Shown in pieces: positions 21,127 to 32,424 of a DNA stretch of 64,000 nucleotides. Location: the NCBI GenBank assembly GCA_947650285.1, contig CANTFL010001427.1, positions 1 to 64,000 on the forward strand, written 5' to 3'. The notes beneath the pieces are model-generated. The model saw nothing but the letters and a program-made list of their open reading frames with translations, had not been told where the DNA came from and searched no databases. How positions within the stretch are numbered: position 1 is the first letter of the stretch; every line of letters starts with the position of its first letter. A program made the translations under genes and the position numbers. Source of the stretch: Hyaloperonospora brassicae. Lineage: Eukaryota; Oomycota; Peronosporomycetes; Peronosporales; Peronosporaceae.

Positions 21127-22161
21127 ATGTCCAGCGCCGCAGCCCTCCAGCAAAAGTGCGACCGACTTCGAGCGACCATAGCGGCCACACGAGCCGCCAA
21201 TGCCGACGGCGGCTTCGCTCGCAACGACTATCGAGCTCAAGCCAAAGCCATTCCGCCCGCGCCCGTCTGCAGACGCGTCCTGAAAGGCCATTGCGGCAAA
21301 GTCTACGCGCTGCACTGGAGTTCCGACAGTCGCCGTCTCGTGTCGGCGTCGCAGGACGGGAAACTGCTGGTCTGGAGAGCGCAGATGCAGCACAAGGCTC
21401 AGGTCATTCCGCTACGGTCGAGTTGGGTCATGACGTGTGCTTTCGAGCCGACGAAGGGCCACATGGTGGCCTGTGGCGGCCTGGACAACCGCTGCAGTAT
21501 TTACCGCTTGTCGCAAGCGCAAGTCGCGCGTCCCGCTCAGGAACTCGCAGCACACGACGGCTACTTGAGCTGCTGTCGCTTTGTTGACGAGTCGACGATT
21601 GTCACGAGCTCAGGCGACTCCAAGTGCATGTTGTGGGACATTGAACGGGGCGAAGTCAAGACCACGTTCCGGGAACACACGGGCGACGTGATGGCCGTGA
21701 GTCTGAACCCTCACGATACCAACGTGTTTGTCTCGGGGTCGTGTGATGCAACGGCCAAAGTGTGGGACATTCGAACGGGCAAAAGCACGCACACGTTTCA
21801 CGGACACGAGTCGGATATCAACTCGGTCGATTTCTTTCCTAGTGGCAATGCTCTCGGCACTGGCTCGGACGATTCTAGCTGTCGGCTCTTTGATCTACGA
21901 GCATATGGAGAGCTAAATAACTTTAGCAACGACAAGATTCTGTGTGGGATTACATCTGTGAGCTTTTCTAAGTCAGGCCGCTTCCTCTTTGCTGGTTACG
22001 ACGACTATAACTGCTACTGCTGGGACGTGCTGAGCACCACGGGTACGCACGTCTACCAGCTCGCGGGGCACGAGAACCGGGTCTCGTGTCTCGGTGTGGA
22101 CCCCAAAGGACAAGCACTGTGCACAGGAAGCTGGGACACGTTGCTCAAGATTTGGGCCTAG
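21127..22161 (+). CDS. GPB1: Heterotrimeric G protein beta subunit
   Basis: 344 residues, close to the 340 of canonical Gbeta. The ATG at 21127 sits in ACCATGT context; the frame is open upstream without ATG. An N-terminal helix (about 5-25, coiled coil for Ggamma pairing) is followed by seven WD40 blades, with hallmarks [11 protein letters not shown]…[36 protein letters not shown]…CRLFD, and the Gbeta-typical C terminus [11 protein letters not shown]. It partners Galpha and Ggamma at the plasma membrane in receptor signalling. In Phytophthora the single Gbeta gene (GPB1) is linked to sporangium formation (known from the literature, not visible here). Single exon. Confidence 0.93.
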   Translation: MSSAAALQQKCDRLRATIAATRAANADGGFARNDYRAQAKAIPPAPVCRRVLKGHCGKVYALHWSSDSRRLVSASQDGKLLVWRAQMQHKAQVIPLRSSWVMTCAFEPTKGHMVACGGLDNRCSIYRLSQAQVARPAQELAAHDGYLSCCRFVDESTIVTSSGDSKCMLWDIERGEVKTTFREHTGDVMAVSLNPHDTNVFVSGSCDATAKVWDIRTGKSTHTFHGHESDINSVDFFPSGNALGTGSDDSSCRLFDLRAYGELNNFSNDKILCGITSVSFSKSGRFLFAGYDDYNCYCWDVLSTTGTHVYQLAGHENRVSCLGVDPKGQALCTGSWDTLLKIWA

Positions 22162-23085
22162 GCGAGAGAGATGTCGTGGCATTTAAGTTGAAGGGGGCCA
22201 AATGCCGCGAATGGGGGACGGCAGTTGTACGGACCGCGATTTCGCGCAAGTCATTTTCGAGCTGCGACAACGTCAGTGCCATCGCCATCGCACCTACAGC
22301 TCGATATGTGTACGGCGGATCATGAACAAATGTAACAATAAAGCATAGAGAAGCAACTTGCCATGTTCAGTTTAGCAAGTTGCCACCCGGAACGGTAAAC
22401 ATGCCGTGAATATGCGAAGCGATATCGGAGCACATAGTATGGATGCTGCGGACGGTGATGAACGAAGCTGTGCTTGCCAGGTGTCGCTGCTTGCGACAAA
22501 CAGAGTGTGTAAGGAGGTGTCGTAACGGCCTGATGCTGTAAAACGTATTCCCATTTTTGTTGGCACGTTGAGCGCATAGGTAGCGCCCCTTCATTCAGAT
22601 CAAGCACGTTACAAATCGATCATATCTGCATTTGCCGTGCGTGTATCCCTCGTGCCTTCGCATTAAGTTTACTTTCGGTCGCACGTACAGCCTGAGCAGC
22701 AACATACGTCAACACCATGATCAAGTTGTCATCAAACTTTTCTACGAAACAAGCATCGAGCGCATGCATCATACCAATACGAAAGGTTGGGCGAAAGGTA
22801 AGCTCAGTGTCTCGTAGCTCGCTGCAATCGTTCTGCATACATGGCATGCTGATCACTTTTGCAGCCCCACTCTTTGACAAGGTCCAGTTTTGAAAACCAG
22901 TGTCGTCAGATGCTGTGGCATGAAGCTTTCTACCGCGAAAATCGTCGAGTAAGAATTCATGATCGGTTGCCAACGATCATGAAGGATTCATGATCGTGAG
23001 CAAAAGCGATCGAGTGCAGGGCGCCATTCGGGTCGACTTCCTTTGTAAAGGAGTACAAATACCGTCACGTGTCCTTGCTACGTAG
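22162..23085. other. Intergenic, with a near-palindrome
   Basis: 3' region of the Gbeta gene. At 22956-22983 a 28-nt near-palindrome (TTCATGATCGG…CGATCATGAA) is followed by a third TTCATGATCG copy. A 117-codon minus frame (22620-22973) begins without ATG and is not called. Confidence 0.5.
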
Positions 23086-23502
23086 TACATTACAAAAGAG
23101 TTAACAGTATGCGTCCATAAGACTTTTGTACATGTATCGAATACATCCAGTTTTGGTCTTACTGAACCTCATCCAGATGTCTCTGACAAACTCGCAGCCG
23201 TACTCAGAATACATTACGAGCGAGCGCATTGCCCCTTTGTGAGAGCACTTCCTCTGAATTTTGTAATGTTCATCGACTCATGTTGTGGAGAGTCTCATGT
23301 GGCAATGTCGACGGAAATATTTGGCCACGAAATGCCAAACTGGTTTCAACGTCTTCTCATAAATGGTCGCGACCCCAAGCAACGCATTGTTGCGAGTCAT
23401 GTTGCCGCAATTTCATGGCTCCGATCAGCCAAACGATGTATTCAGAATCGACTCGATCGCGATCTTGGAATCACTGTGCAGCATAGTCTTAATGTCCAAT
23501 AA
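23086..23502 (+). pseudogene. Coding-like open stretch without start, unknown family
   Basis: An open frame of about 138 codons runs from a stop at 23083 to TAA at 23500-23502. Its composition looks protein-like (HPDVSDKLAAVLRIHYERAH; a segment with FIDSCCGESHVAM) but the first Met comes only after about 63 codons. It could be a last exon, or the tail of a decayed gene or transposon. I do not recognise it, and no upstream exon was found. Confidence 0.3.
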
Positions 23503-26064
23503 AGCGCACCGACTCTTTGCTCGACTTGCTTGTAGCTGTGTAGTGAGCGAGGCTTACTTTGGCATCGCAAGATTGGGTATGGAGGCTATCTGCTTTTAGC
23601 GACAAGCTCGAGCACGACTGTGCTACTAGTCCACAACAAAGTCTGCCAGACTGTAGGCAATGTGTGGCGTGGCAATCCGACAATGACATCATGCGTATTC
23701 TTCACTTATAGTTGACGTCGCGACACACATGCACATATTTGATGCACATGATGTAGCCATTCGTGCTTGGCGACGTGTGAAAGCACAAAAGTGACCGAAA
23801 CACGATACAGCTCGATGAAGGGCAAGGTACTTGTCAGTATCTTGGAGGTAATGAACCCAGATGGAAACGGATCCGAGATTCACGAGCGATAGAGAGTGAG
23901 GTGCTGCATCTACCATTTCAGTCACTACTTACACAGGAGAAAAACGCATCGAGGTAAACTGTCTATAGTTGTCATCATTGACCAGCATGGATCATGTACA
24001 AGTCATGGATCTCTGCGTCATGTCTAGTATGGTAACGTTCATCTACAACCCACTGTCGCGACGATCTAATGTGAACGCATACCGCATGAAGTTAGTTCTG
24101 CTTGGCGTTTACAAAGGCATGTCGTATGACATGGGTTGGCTTACGCTTGCCTCAGAATGAAACTCACGACACCGTATTGGCCTACTGAGACCGGGTACAA
24201 GCACTTTGCACCCACGACGTATCGAAAGTCTGATCGACTTACATCGTGCGACAGATGCTCGAGCTCCATAACCTTGTAGCATACCCGACTATCCCTACGG
24301 TCTAGTTACTAGCGCTGCAAGTCACGTCGACAACTCTCACCAGCAAAATGGCGTAAAGCAATGGCAGTGTTGTAGAAGCAAAGCTGGAAGGTTTTCGATA
24401 CGATGCTTGCATGTTTGCATACTCGTCTGGTAGCTGGTACGAAGCTCATGTGCCTGCTTGCTAATGGAGAACTCTATCACAGCTTGCACGCAGGCTCGTA
24501 CAATCTCGTTTATCGCAACTCTGCGACACTCAAGCGCCTCACATATCATGATGGACACACGCATTGGATGGGGCATGATCCCGTCATGCCAGAAAAGCGG
24601 TCTCAGATCATCATGCGGCTCGCGGCTTTTCGACAACTGCAATGAATTCGGCCTCATCAAGTTGGCCCCTTTCGCTGACACCGAAAGCTGTGAGATGATT
24701 GAGAGGCAACAAAGCACCTTCCGGATGGTCGTTTGAACATCTACAAGCGTTTCTGACGCATCGGCGTGCAGACGTGTCAAACTTTGAGTCGGGATATCAA
24801 GACGATGCATGTAAACCTAACGACGTATGGCTGCTAAAACGTGTGGAGCGTGCGTGTCGCACGTCGACCACTATCCCACACAACAGTATGCGGGTCGCTG
24901 AACATTATGCGGCGCAGTCATCATTGTACTAGGAAATATACCATTTGCCGTTGCGTACGAGGTCACGTCAATGGCAGTTTCTTGTCTGGTGCTAGCAAAG
25001 CTGAAGAAACGGACTGTGACTGTTTAGGTCCACGCCCGTGACGTTTCTCGGCTACTGTCGCAATGACATGACTTCCTGAAGATGCCTCCACAAAAGCAGG
25101 ATTCTAGTGTCCACCTGTATCGTCAGCGCAAGCATGACATAGTATAAAGATCAGCTTAGGTGGCAGTGGAAACTTTTCCAGTCACCTTTACGGCTGCCTG
25201 GACGTCGACATAGAAGTTATTGTCGGGCAGAGTTGTCCTTTAGCTTAGCTAACGTACGCCTGCCGACAATCGAAATGGCTTAGCGCGGGTATCTCGTCAG
25301 GTGATCTGCCGACTCTGACAACGTTATCCATTCACGCAAACGCTGTGATGAACACTTAGGTGGATATCCGATCGCAGTCGTTCGCAAACTTGTTTACGAC
25401 AGCAGCATTTGCTTCCGTACATGGGCTTCGATCGCTTATGCAGGCGCAAGCTGCAACAAATAGCGGAACATGTCTACGAAGTGGCGGTCATTAACGTCTA
25501 ACAAAGTGTGAAGTTTGACAGCCAGTCTAATAAATTGAGAAGTTTAGCAGTCTGTCGATAGAAGACACAGTGTGCTGCTGCAGCGTTTTTTTGTTCGTCA
25601 GTCGAGGAGTCAAATGCTTTGCAGTCAAAGCTACGATACTGGTCGATGGGTGCCAAGCAAGCAGAGCGAAAATGAACAAGAGGCAGCAAACAATTCCAAA
25701 TAACATCAAACATATTCCAATACAGCAACAACGGGAACGCCACTACATGTATAAGGTCCCGCCAATTGCCAAACGTACTCCGCGTTTAGTGGGGCGGCAC
25801 TGATATTCGTACAATTGTTTGTCAGATTCCATTCACACACGATATGTAACTGTCTGAAGCGAGGGTAGAACGTGTCGGTGTGCAGCATGTTGACACTGCT
25901 TGTGCAGCTTTTTAGCAGCTCACTCCACGTCCGAGGACAAAGCTGCGCATTGTCTCGAACCCACACACATCACGTTCTCAATTCACACAACCGCGATTGC
26001 TAGCTTTCCACCAGCGCTCCACCATCACTTTTCCCCAGCAACCACGTCCTCGATTGCCGTCGGT
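23503..26064. other. Intergenic, no supported gene
   Basis: Several short frames on both strands, none with domain or signal features. The longest (24337-24810, minus, 157 codons with ATG) has no recognisable content. Confidence 0.45.
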
Positions 26065-27195
26065 CTATGATTGTTCACAAACCTGCTGTCGTGCTTTTAG
26101 CTCATCAATCTCACGTAGTATGGTGGTCGTTAAGTAGTGGTTAGCCATCCACATGGACCCGCTCTCTCCTTTGTATCGACTTCGTATCGCACCGGAGTTT
26201 GCCGCAGTCAGCGGAACCGGTAGCTTGCAGTCCGGAAAACGCTCCAACACCTCGCGAGTGACGTATTCCCACATTGCTTCTTCGCCTTTGATCTGATGAA
26301 GGGCGAACAGAGCGACAACGGGGCCGTAATACCACCAACCTGGGTGCCGCGGCTTCTGGGTATCGAGCTTGACAAAAAAAGCTGCACCAAATGTTTCATA
26401 CACTGACACGATGAGCGACTCGAACGCAGTCTTGGCCGTAAATTGGCGATTGTTGCGTCTGTTGAAATCAGCCAAATTGAGCTTGCGCGACATGGGTGCC
26501 CAGAAGTTGCGCTCCCACACAGCGCGAGAGTGTCTGCGCCAAAACTGAGCAAACTTCTTTGCAAGTACTGGATATTCGGTCTCATCGAACGGCACTGGTA
26601 AATTGCCATAGACGGTCTTCCAGGGAGCTTTTGCCTCAAATGTCTTCAGTTTTTGTGCCAAATCCGTCTGAATGCGGCACTTTTCCTCCGACACAATCAG
26701 CTTATCTCGTTTGCGTGGCCTCTCGTTGCTTATCTCGGCAGTACGCTTTCGCATTCGCTTGCCTTGCGAGCCGGTCAAGGCTGCAGTTGGTATATCATTG
26801 CATGGTACGGAATTACTTGGTGAAGACACCGGCGACGAAGTTGCACTTGACAGGTCTTCAATTGGTGTAGATGGAGTTGCACTTGACATGTCTTCAACTG
26901 GTGTAGATGATGCTGCACTTGACGGGTCTTCATTCGGTGTAGATGGAGCTGCACTTGACATGTCTTCAACTGCTGTAGATGAAGACTCAGTCTGTGTCGG
27001 AGCAGGACCGACTGGTCCTTCCTGTGGTAGTGTACAGCTTGCTGGCGTCATGGTGCCGCGCTTTCGCATTATGTCCGTAGCCGACTTAGACACGTTCACC
27101 CCTGGATTAACACCGTCTTTTGCGTTGGCGGTACCGACAGCATCAACACGCCTGCGACGGCACGTTGTCTCAGTAGTAACGTCCAAATGAGCAGC
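26065..27195 (-). CDS. C-terminal part of a large hypothetical protein, after an in-frame TAG
   Basis: This frame continues directly, in register, from the gene at 27196-29100, separated only by TAG (27196-27198). It has no ATG until 27069, so either it is the 3' part of a gene broken by a nonsense codon or a separate gene starting at 27069. Order of parts: basic RRRR region; four 12-residue repeats (VEDMSSAxPSTP type); a nuclear-signal-like basic cluster (GKRMRKR, RPRKRDK); then a well-structured 200-residue region rich in Trp (FWRRHSRAVWERNFWAP, HPGWWYYGPVVALFAL) ending in a helical tail. The Trp-rich domain looks conserved but I cannot name it. No membrane or secretion signal; nuclear location is plausible. 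Confidence 0.6.
   Translation of the reverse strand, partial: AAHLDVTTETTCRRRRVDAVGTANAKDGVNPGVNVSKSATDIMRKRGTMTPASCTLPQEGPVGPAPTQTESSSTAVEDMSSAAPSTPNEDPSSAASSTPVEDMSSATPSTPIEDLSSATSSPVSSPSNSVPCNDIPTAALTGSQGKRMRKRTAEISNERPRKRDKLIVSEEKCRIQTDLAQKLKTFEAKAPWKTVYGNLPVPFDETEYPVLAKKFAQFWRRHSRAVWERNFWAPMSRKLNLADFNRRNNRQFTAKTAFESLIVSVYETFGAAFFVKLDTQKPRHPGWWYYGPVVALFALHQIKGEEAMWEYVTREVLERFPDCKLPVPLTAANSGAIRSRYKGESGSMWMANHYLTTTILREIDELKARQQVCEQS
26838..26982 (-). repeat. 36-bp coding tandem repeat, four units
   Basis: Each unit encodes 12 residues of the type VEDMSSATPSTP; the four copies have diverged at a few positions (NEDPSSAASSTP, IEDLSSATSSPV). Confidence 0.85.
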
Positions 27196-29100
27196 CTATT
27201 CTACACATTCTGTTATTTGTGTCGCCATTTCAGCTGCATATTGGACTGGCAGACGAACGTCAGCGCTTCCTCTTGTACTGCTCTCCGATGACAGCTCAGT
27301 GGAGACAGAGCAGCCAGTGACCCGCATGCCATCGTCTCCAGCTACTGCATTAGTAGATGCATCAGCACCGCCACCGCCACTTACCTGCCTTTGATGCATG
27401 GCAACTACACTAGACTCCGCACAATCAGATTGAAACGAATGCGTTTCCGTCGGCAACGCTTCCGATAACAATGCCTCACTCGATGTAGCTTCGCATAGCA
27501 AACCTTGAGGCGCTAAAACAATAGCTGATGACGGCATAGATGTCCGGCCATCAGGTTGAGACATCGGGGTATCCACTGACACTGCTGGAGGCGTCGGAAC
27601 TCCAGCTGTCAAATCTTGGGATGTCAACACATCATCTGCCGCTGATGGAGCCGTCAGAAGACGTGTAGACGACGCTTGAGGCCCCAAAAGTATATCTGTC
27701 GAACCGTGGAACGTCGGGGCTTCACATGACACAGCTTGGGGCGTCAAAGCCTCGTTATGTAACACGGCTCGGGGTGTCGAAACCTCATGCGACGAATCGA
27801 GAAGTGTCAAACCTTGAGCAGGCACAGCTCGACATTCTAAGACATCGGCTGGCACAGCTTGAGACGTCGGCACTTCACCTAATGCAACCACAGATGTCGA
27901 AGTCTCGACGGACGCAATCTGACACGTCGGGGCTGTGGTCGACAAGTCTCGCGACATCGAAGCGTCAGCAGGTACAGCTCGAGACGTCAGCATCACAGCT
28001 GCCGAGCCTGAAGGCAGCAGAGCATCGGTTGACACAGCATCAGCTGACAAAGCTTGACGTGCCGGGGCATCAGATCGCACAGCTCGGGCCATCGAACCTT
28101 CAGCTGACGTATCGTGAAATATTGGTGCTTCAGCAAGAACAGCCCCATGAGCTCTCCGGGTAGCACATGCAGCACTTGCAGCATCGCCAGAATAATTCAC
28201 CACCTCGAGTGAACTTGTCTTTTGCGTCTTGGCGCTGCTCGATCGCATCGCTTTCGCGCTCGGTATCCCAAGTTCTTGTTCAGCATTGCCACTAGTACAC
28301 TCCACCACACACGCCCGCGACGCTTGCCGTGTGATTGCCCCCTTCTCTGTATCCGCATTCCAGCTTCGACTCGACCGTGTCTTGTACCTTTTCGTATCCA
28401 TTGCCAGCGACACTTGTCCCTCCTTTCTGTCAAAACCATCGCCTCCATCTCCATCATCGCCCACATAGTTAGTATCCCTCGTAGCGTTGTTGCCACCGTC
28501 TCCGTCGCTTACTGGTCCAAAAAGCCGTTCGCGCAACGTGCCGAAACTCGGCGCCAGCGACTGCTGCGACGGCGGCAAAGCAAAGGGAATCACACTAATC
28601 ACTCGGTCTCCGCGGTCGACAAACTGTCGCAGCGACGTCTCTCGCTGAGCCTGAAACTCCTCCAGCAATTGTCTCAGGAGCGCCATTCCCCGAGTGGCTG
28701 TCCGGCGCTCGAGCGACTGCAACACACACTCAGCCGATCGATAGTGCGCTTTCTTGGGCTGTCGCAGGAGCTCTTGCGCTTGTTCGCGTCGTTTCGCACT
28801 CGTGCGGGGGACGGGAAAAATCGAGATAATACTGCAGCCCTGGCGCGTCAGGTGGGATAAAGTCGTGGCGTGGTGCTGGATAAAATCCGCAAAGATCCGA
28901 CGCAAGAGCGACAAGTTTTGACACTTCAGGCGAAGGTCCAAATAGACTGTAAAGTCCTGTAACAGCGCAAAGTCTTGAGCGGACGCGCTCGAGAGACCGC
29001 TGCCTCGACTGGTGTAGCCATCGACTGTCACAATTGAGGCAGCGTCGGTGGTGGGGCCGCTGGTCGAGACGCTACGCGATGTAGCTGAGGTCACTGCCAT
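27196..29100 (-). CDS. Hypothetical protein with duplicated helical module and degenerate 13-residue repeats
   Basis: 634 residues from ATG 29100 (upstream in-frame extension has no ATG) to TAG 27196. Residues 40-180 are helical and contain an internal duplication: LLRRIFADF…GCSIISIFPVP (66-97) and LLRQLLEEF…GDRVISVIPFA (141-174). After an acidic/Gly/Asp segment, a long Ala/Ser/Thr/Pro-rich region made of degenerate repeats of about 13 residues (TSQAVPADV type) fills the C-terminal half (27480-28100). No signal peptide. The reading frame continues beyond the TAG into 26065-27195, giving a combined 1,011-codon frame. Function unknown. Confidence 0.65.
   Translation of the reverse strand: MAVTSATSRSVSTSGPTTDAASIVTVDGYTSRGSGLSSASAQDFALLQDFTVYLDLRLKCQNLSLLRRIFADFIQHHATTLSHLTRQGCSIISIFPVPRTSAKRREQAQELLRQPKKAHYRSAECVLQSLERRTATRGMALLRQLLEEFQAQRETSLRQFVDRGDRVISVIPFALPPSQQSLAPSFGTLRERLFGPVSDGDGGNNATRDTNYVGDDGDGGDGFDRKEGQVSLAMDTKRYKTRSSRSWNADTEKGAITRQASRACVVECTSGNAEQELGIPSAKAMRSSSAKTQKTSSLEVVNYSGDAASAACATRRAHGAVLAEAPIFHDTSAEGSMARAVRSDAPARQALSADAVSTDALLPSGSAAVMLTSRAVPADASMSRDLSTTAPTCQIASVETSTSVVALGEVPTSQAVPADVLECRAVPAQGLTLLDSSHEVSTPRAVLHNEALTPQAVSCEAPTFHGSTDILLGPQASSTRLLTAPSAADDVLTSQDLTAGVPTPPAVSVDTPMSQPDGRTSMPSSAIVLAPQGLLCEATSSEALLSEALPTETHSFQSDCAESSVVAMHQRQVSGGGGADASTNAVAGDDGMRVTGCSVSTELSSESSTRGSADVRLPVQYAAEMATQITECVE
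27480..28100 (-). repeat. Degenerate ~39-bp coding repeats
   Basis: Many imperfect copies of a unit around GCTNGAGACGTC…TCAGCTG on the + strand, visible as recurring PTSQAVPADV/ECRAVPAQG-like peptides on the minus strand. Because the period is about 39 nt, other frames also look repetitive. Confidence 0.65.
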
Positions 29101-29142
29101 GACGTCTGTCTGTTTGTCTGTCTGTCCGTCGACACTTTTTGT

Positions 29143-29162
29143 CACAATTGCGAGGATGAGTG
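29143..29162 (-). promoter_or_regulatory. Inr/FPR-like core promoter of the 29100 gene
   Basis: The minus strand reads CACTCATCCTCGCAATTGTGAC: an initiator-like CTCATCCT followed by CAATTGT, about 45-60 nt before the ATG, then a GACAGACA run. Confidence 0.5.
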
Positions 29163-31020
29163 GCGCGGCCGATATTCTCAGATTATATCGTACTGGAATC
29201 GCGTAGCGAGATAGCGAGATTTTTGTCGGATTGTTTCGGGACTTTCGTCGTGTTGCGCACACAACTGTTGGGCGATCTGGAAAGTGATAGGGATATCGGA
29301 TGTGGCAGGGTCTGTGTCGACCACACCCTTATCGGTACCATTCTGGATCGTTGTACCATTTTCGAGTGACTGGCGGCTGATGATGAAGACGTGCGAGTGG
29401 GCGTCAACGTGCGAGCAGGCGCTTTGTACACGGCTTTCGAACGGACGAGAGGGACGGGTGTGTAGCAGTTGGTGTGCACTTTGTCTGGGCCTTGTGGCTG
29501 CTAGTGACGAGGGAGAGGGAGACGGGACCTCCTCCGAGCGGGACGATGGGTGGGGACGCAGTTGGGGCAAAGTGTGCACGTTTTGTGTGCATTGTTCGTA
29601 CTTAGGGCGGAGCTGCACGTGTATACGTATTTCTTGGGTTTTGTATGCATTGCGACCGACTTGGGGTCGTCTGATGGCCGGCCCGTAACCCTAAACAAGC
29701 GAGAAGAGAGTCCTATGCTAGGATGTCTTTTCAAAGTGGGTAGTTTGTGTCAAAAGGGGGTACGCCATCGTGTCCGAGTGTGTTGTGTGTTCTTTATTGA
29801 CCTCTTTCTTCTCCTCACGCTCGAACAACACCAAGTATGGCGACTGCTGTATGTATTTAGTATGTGCAGTGGGTGAAAAGGAGGAAGAAATGCTGGGGTT
29901 TTAGTGATGCATAGAGGACTTGGATGGATGTATGCATGGTGCGCTTCGCTCGATGTCGACTTTGTTGACGCTAATGGGTACACTTGCTCTGCTGCCTCTT
30001 GTTACCTCGTTTTCTGCTTTGTGGAGTGTATCAGGAACTTGGTACATTGCGTCCCGAACTCGCTCGCTGCTTGACTCGCGCTAGTTGGCTGCGAGCTCAG
30101 CGGAGTCACGAGCTGCTGAAGCGTCTTTCGATGTCCGTTCGTCGAGTTGTTGTTCTGAGCTAGAGACTGCCGAGCACTTCTGTTCACCGGGGAGCACAAT
30201 GGGATGATAAGGTGGTCAACACAAGTTCGGTGCATGGCGTGCAGAGTGGTCGCTAGCTGCACCGCGTGGCAACGGTGTTGGCGTCCTCTTGTAGGGTTGC
30301 CGTCCGACTGTGCTCGAGCTCTTTTGGGCACAGGGTGCAGTCACGACGTTTGCAATAAAGGTTCGCCCTTGTCCGTTGGAGACGTCGAAGCCGTTGTCGC
30401 GTCGGTGTGCTGTGGCTAACTTTAGACCGTTGCTCGTTTGCCACTCGACATCTACGGCGTGTCCGGTGAACGGGTCGCCCTCGCAACTACCCCCGACAGT
30501 CGATCTGACTGGCCGCTATCGAAAAAGTGCATGATGTCGATTTAGTCGACGAGCGCATGCTTTGTTTGCATGGATGTGATTACGGTTAAGAGCTCCGACT
30601 CGTGTTGTCGATAGGAAAGCGTCGTGACGAATATATGTGACAAATGGGGTTGTGCCCTGTCAGACGACGGTGTTTATTCCATCAGCGACACAGGTAACGC
30701 CTCCGTCTTGAGCCATCGCTGAGGTTTTGTCAGCGTGACGTGAAGTTGCTCGAGAGCGTATATTGACAGTGTGTGGATCGTTGGGCTTTCGACTCTTTGC
30801 CGTCCGGCAAGCGTATCATCGTACACAGATGTTGCTAACTTGTTGTTGTTGCAATGAAGTGACAGAGACGCACGATACAGAAGTCTTGGAATGCATGAAC
30901 GACACGTAGTACTCTTTCACGCTTAGAAGAAGAAGAAGAAGAAGCAGTGCAGAAAAAGAAGATGTAGGATGCAGTATACAGTACTGTGCGCGACTAGCCA
31001 CGCTCAGTCTCTGTGGAAGC
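29163..31020. other. Intergenic stretch
   Basis: No supported gene over about 1.9 kb. An AAG/AGA trinucleotide run occurs at 30926-30945. It ends at the 3' end of the ammonium transporter gene. Confidence 0.45.
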
Positions 31021-32424
31021 TCAGACTTCGCAGTCCGCGACGGGCACGTGGAAATACTCCTCATCGTCGTATTTGAGTTTCTGCTGGTGGAACAGACGCG
31101 ACTTGAGAAAGAGGCCGACGACAATGCCTGAGATCGCACTGATCCCCGCGGACGACACGATCGCAAAGAGCTGGTACCAGCCTTGTTTCGTGGCCGACCG
31201 GTCCACCCGCGCGGCGTAGACGGACGTGAGGCTATCGCCATAGTAATCGTCGGACGCCGAAAACGTGACCAGCGCGCCAGCAAATCCACCCACGATCCCT
31301 GGCATCGCGTGCAAGTTGAGGATGCCACACGTGTCCGACAGGCGCAGCATCTGTTCCAGTCGTGGCGTCACGAAGCAGTAGCCGACCACCGACGCAATGC
31401 CGACCACGAGCCCGACGGTGATCGAAGCCGCGGGGCTGATCGCGAGGTTGCAGCTCGTGCCCATTGCTACGCCGCCCGCGAGTGTGGCGTTCTGGATGTG
31501 CACCATGTCGAACTTCTTCGAGTGGCTCAGGAGCTTCGAAGCTACGAACGCCGACGCACACGACGCGGCGATGCTCAGGACCGTCGTGATCACGGCCCGT
31601 TCTTTCTGGAACCCGTCTTCCACGACCATAGCCGAGTTGAACGACGGCCAGTACATCCACAGGAAGAGCGTGCCAATCATGGCAAAGACGTCCGAGTGGT
31701 ACCGCGACGTGTTCTCTTCTTGTTCCCGGGGAGACGGGACGCCCAGGACAATGGCTACGGCCAGGCCAAAGATGGCGCCAAACGTGTGGATGACCATCGA
31801 GCCTCCCGCGTCAGTGACTTTCATCGACACGTACACAATGTACTCGTTCAGGGCGTAGAAGACAACTTCGAGGAACGTCATCCACACGAGTTGCGTTGGT
31901 GTGGTCTTCCCCAGCACTGCCCCAAAGCTAATGAGCACAGCGCCAGCGGCAAAGTCGCCGTTGATGAGCGTCGGGATGTTCAGGACAGCCGTCGAGTAGT
32001 GGTTGCCCAGCAGCTGGTGGGCCATTGGCACCATGATGACGCCCCATTCGAGGGCCAGGACCCCAAGGAGGAAGTTGAGCGAGACGGCACTTAGACTGTA
32101 TTTCCGGAGAAACGTCATGAGGAACCCAAAGCCGACGAAGATCATGACGTGGATGTCCATGTACATGGGGTACGAGCTCAACGTGGAGGCACTGGCGTCC
32201 GTCGGGTCCAGTGACTCGGGGCTGGGCATGTCGAACTTGAGGCCGAAGATGAGCAGACACACGGCTTGGAAGAGCACGAGCGACAGCACAAAGCCCTTGT
32301 CCGACGTGGACGGACTGCTGGTCCTCGCCGTGGGCGTCGTCACAATGTTGTAGTCGGTGTTCGTCGGGGCCGTGACAACCGAGTCCCACATTGACGACAC
32401 ATAGTTCGATACTTTGCCAAACAT
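31021..32424 (-). CDS. Rh-type ammonium transporter
   Basis: 467 residues, single exon, ATG at 32424. A multi-pass membrane protein of the Amt/Mep/Rh superfamily, and Rh-type by DIHVMIFVGFGFLMTFLRKYS (90-110), LGVLALEWG (120-128), DAGGSMVIHTFGAIFGL (205-221), FLWMYWPSFNSA (254-265) and LAGGVAMGT (315-323). The twin pore histidines are at H213 (VIHTFGA) and H372 (NLHAMPG). About 11-12 transmembrane helices follow a soluble N terminus of about 43 residues; the C-terminal tail is short and acidic (KYDDEEYFHV). It moves NH3/NH4+ (or possibly CO2) across the plasma or a vacuolar membrane. Rh proteins occur in animals and several protists; oomycete copies are known. Confidence 0.92.
   Translation of the reverse strand: MFGKVSNYVSSMWDSVVTAPTNTDYNIVTTPTARTSSPSTSDKGFVLSLVLFQAVCLLIFGLKFDMPSPESLDPTDASASTLSSYPMYMDIHVMIFVGFGFLMTFLRKYSLSAVSLNFLLGVLALEWGVIMVPMAHQLLGNHYSTAVLNIPTLINGDFAAGAVLISFGAVLGKTTPTQLVWMTFLEVVFYALNEYIVYVSMKVTDAGGSMVIHTFGAIFGLAVAIVLGVPSPREQEENTSRYHSDVFAMIGTLFLWMYWPSFNSAMVVEDGFQKERAVITTVLSIAASCASAFVASKLLSHSKKFDMVHIQNATLAGGVAMGTSCNLAISPAASITVGLVVGIASVVGYCFVTPRLEQMLRLSDTCGILNLHAMPGIVGGFAGALVTFSASDDYYGDSLTSVYAARVDRSATKQGWYQLFAIVSSAGISAISGIVVGLFLKSRLFHQQKLKYDDEEYFHVPVADCEV

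Noticed and set aside
22620..22973. 117-codon minus frame
   Set aside because: Starts at TTG; the first ATG is 42 codons in, and there is no recognisable content.
24337..24810. 157-codon minus frame with ATG
   Set aside because: Composition unconvincing, with competing frames on the other strand and no domain.
31183..32094. 303-codon + frame across the ammonium transporter
   Set aside because: Antisense shadow; the minus frame has unmistakable Rh motifs and membrane segments.
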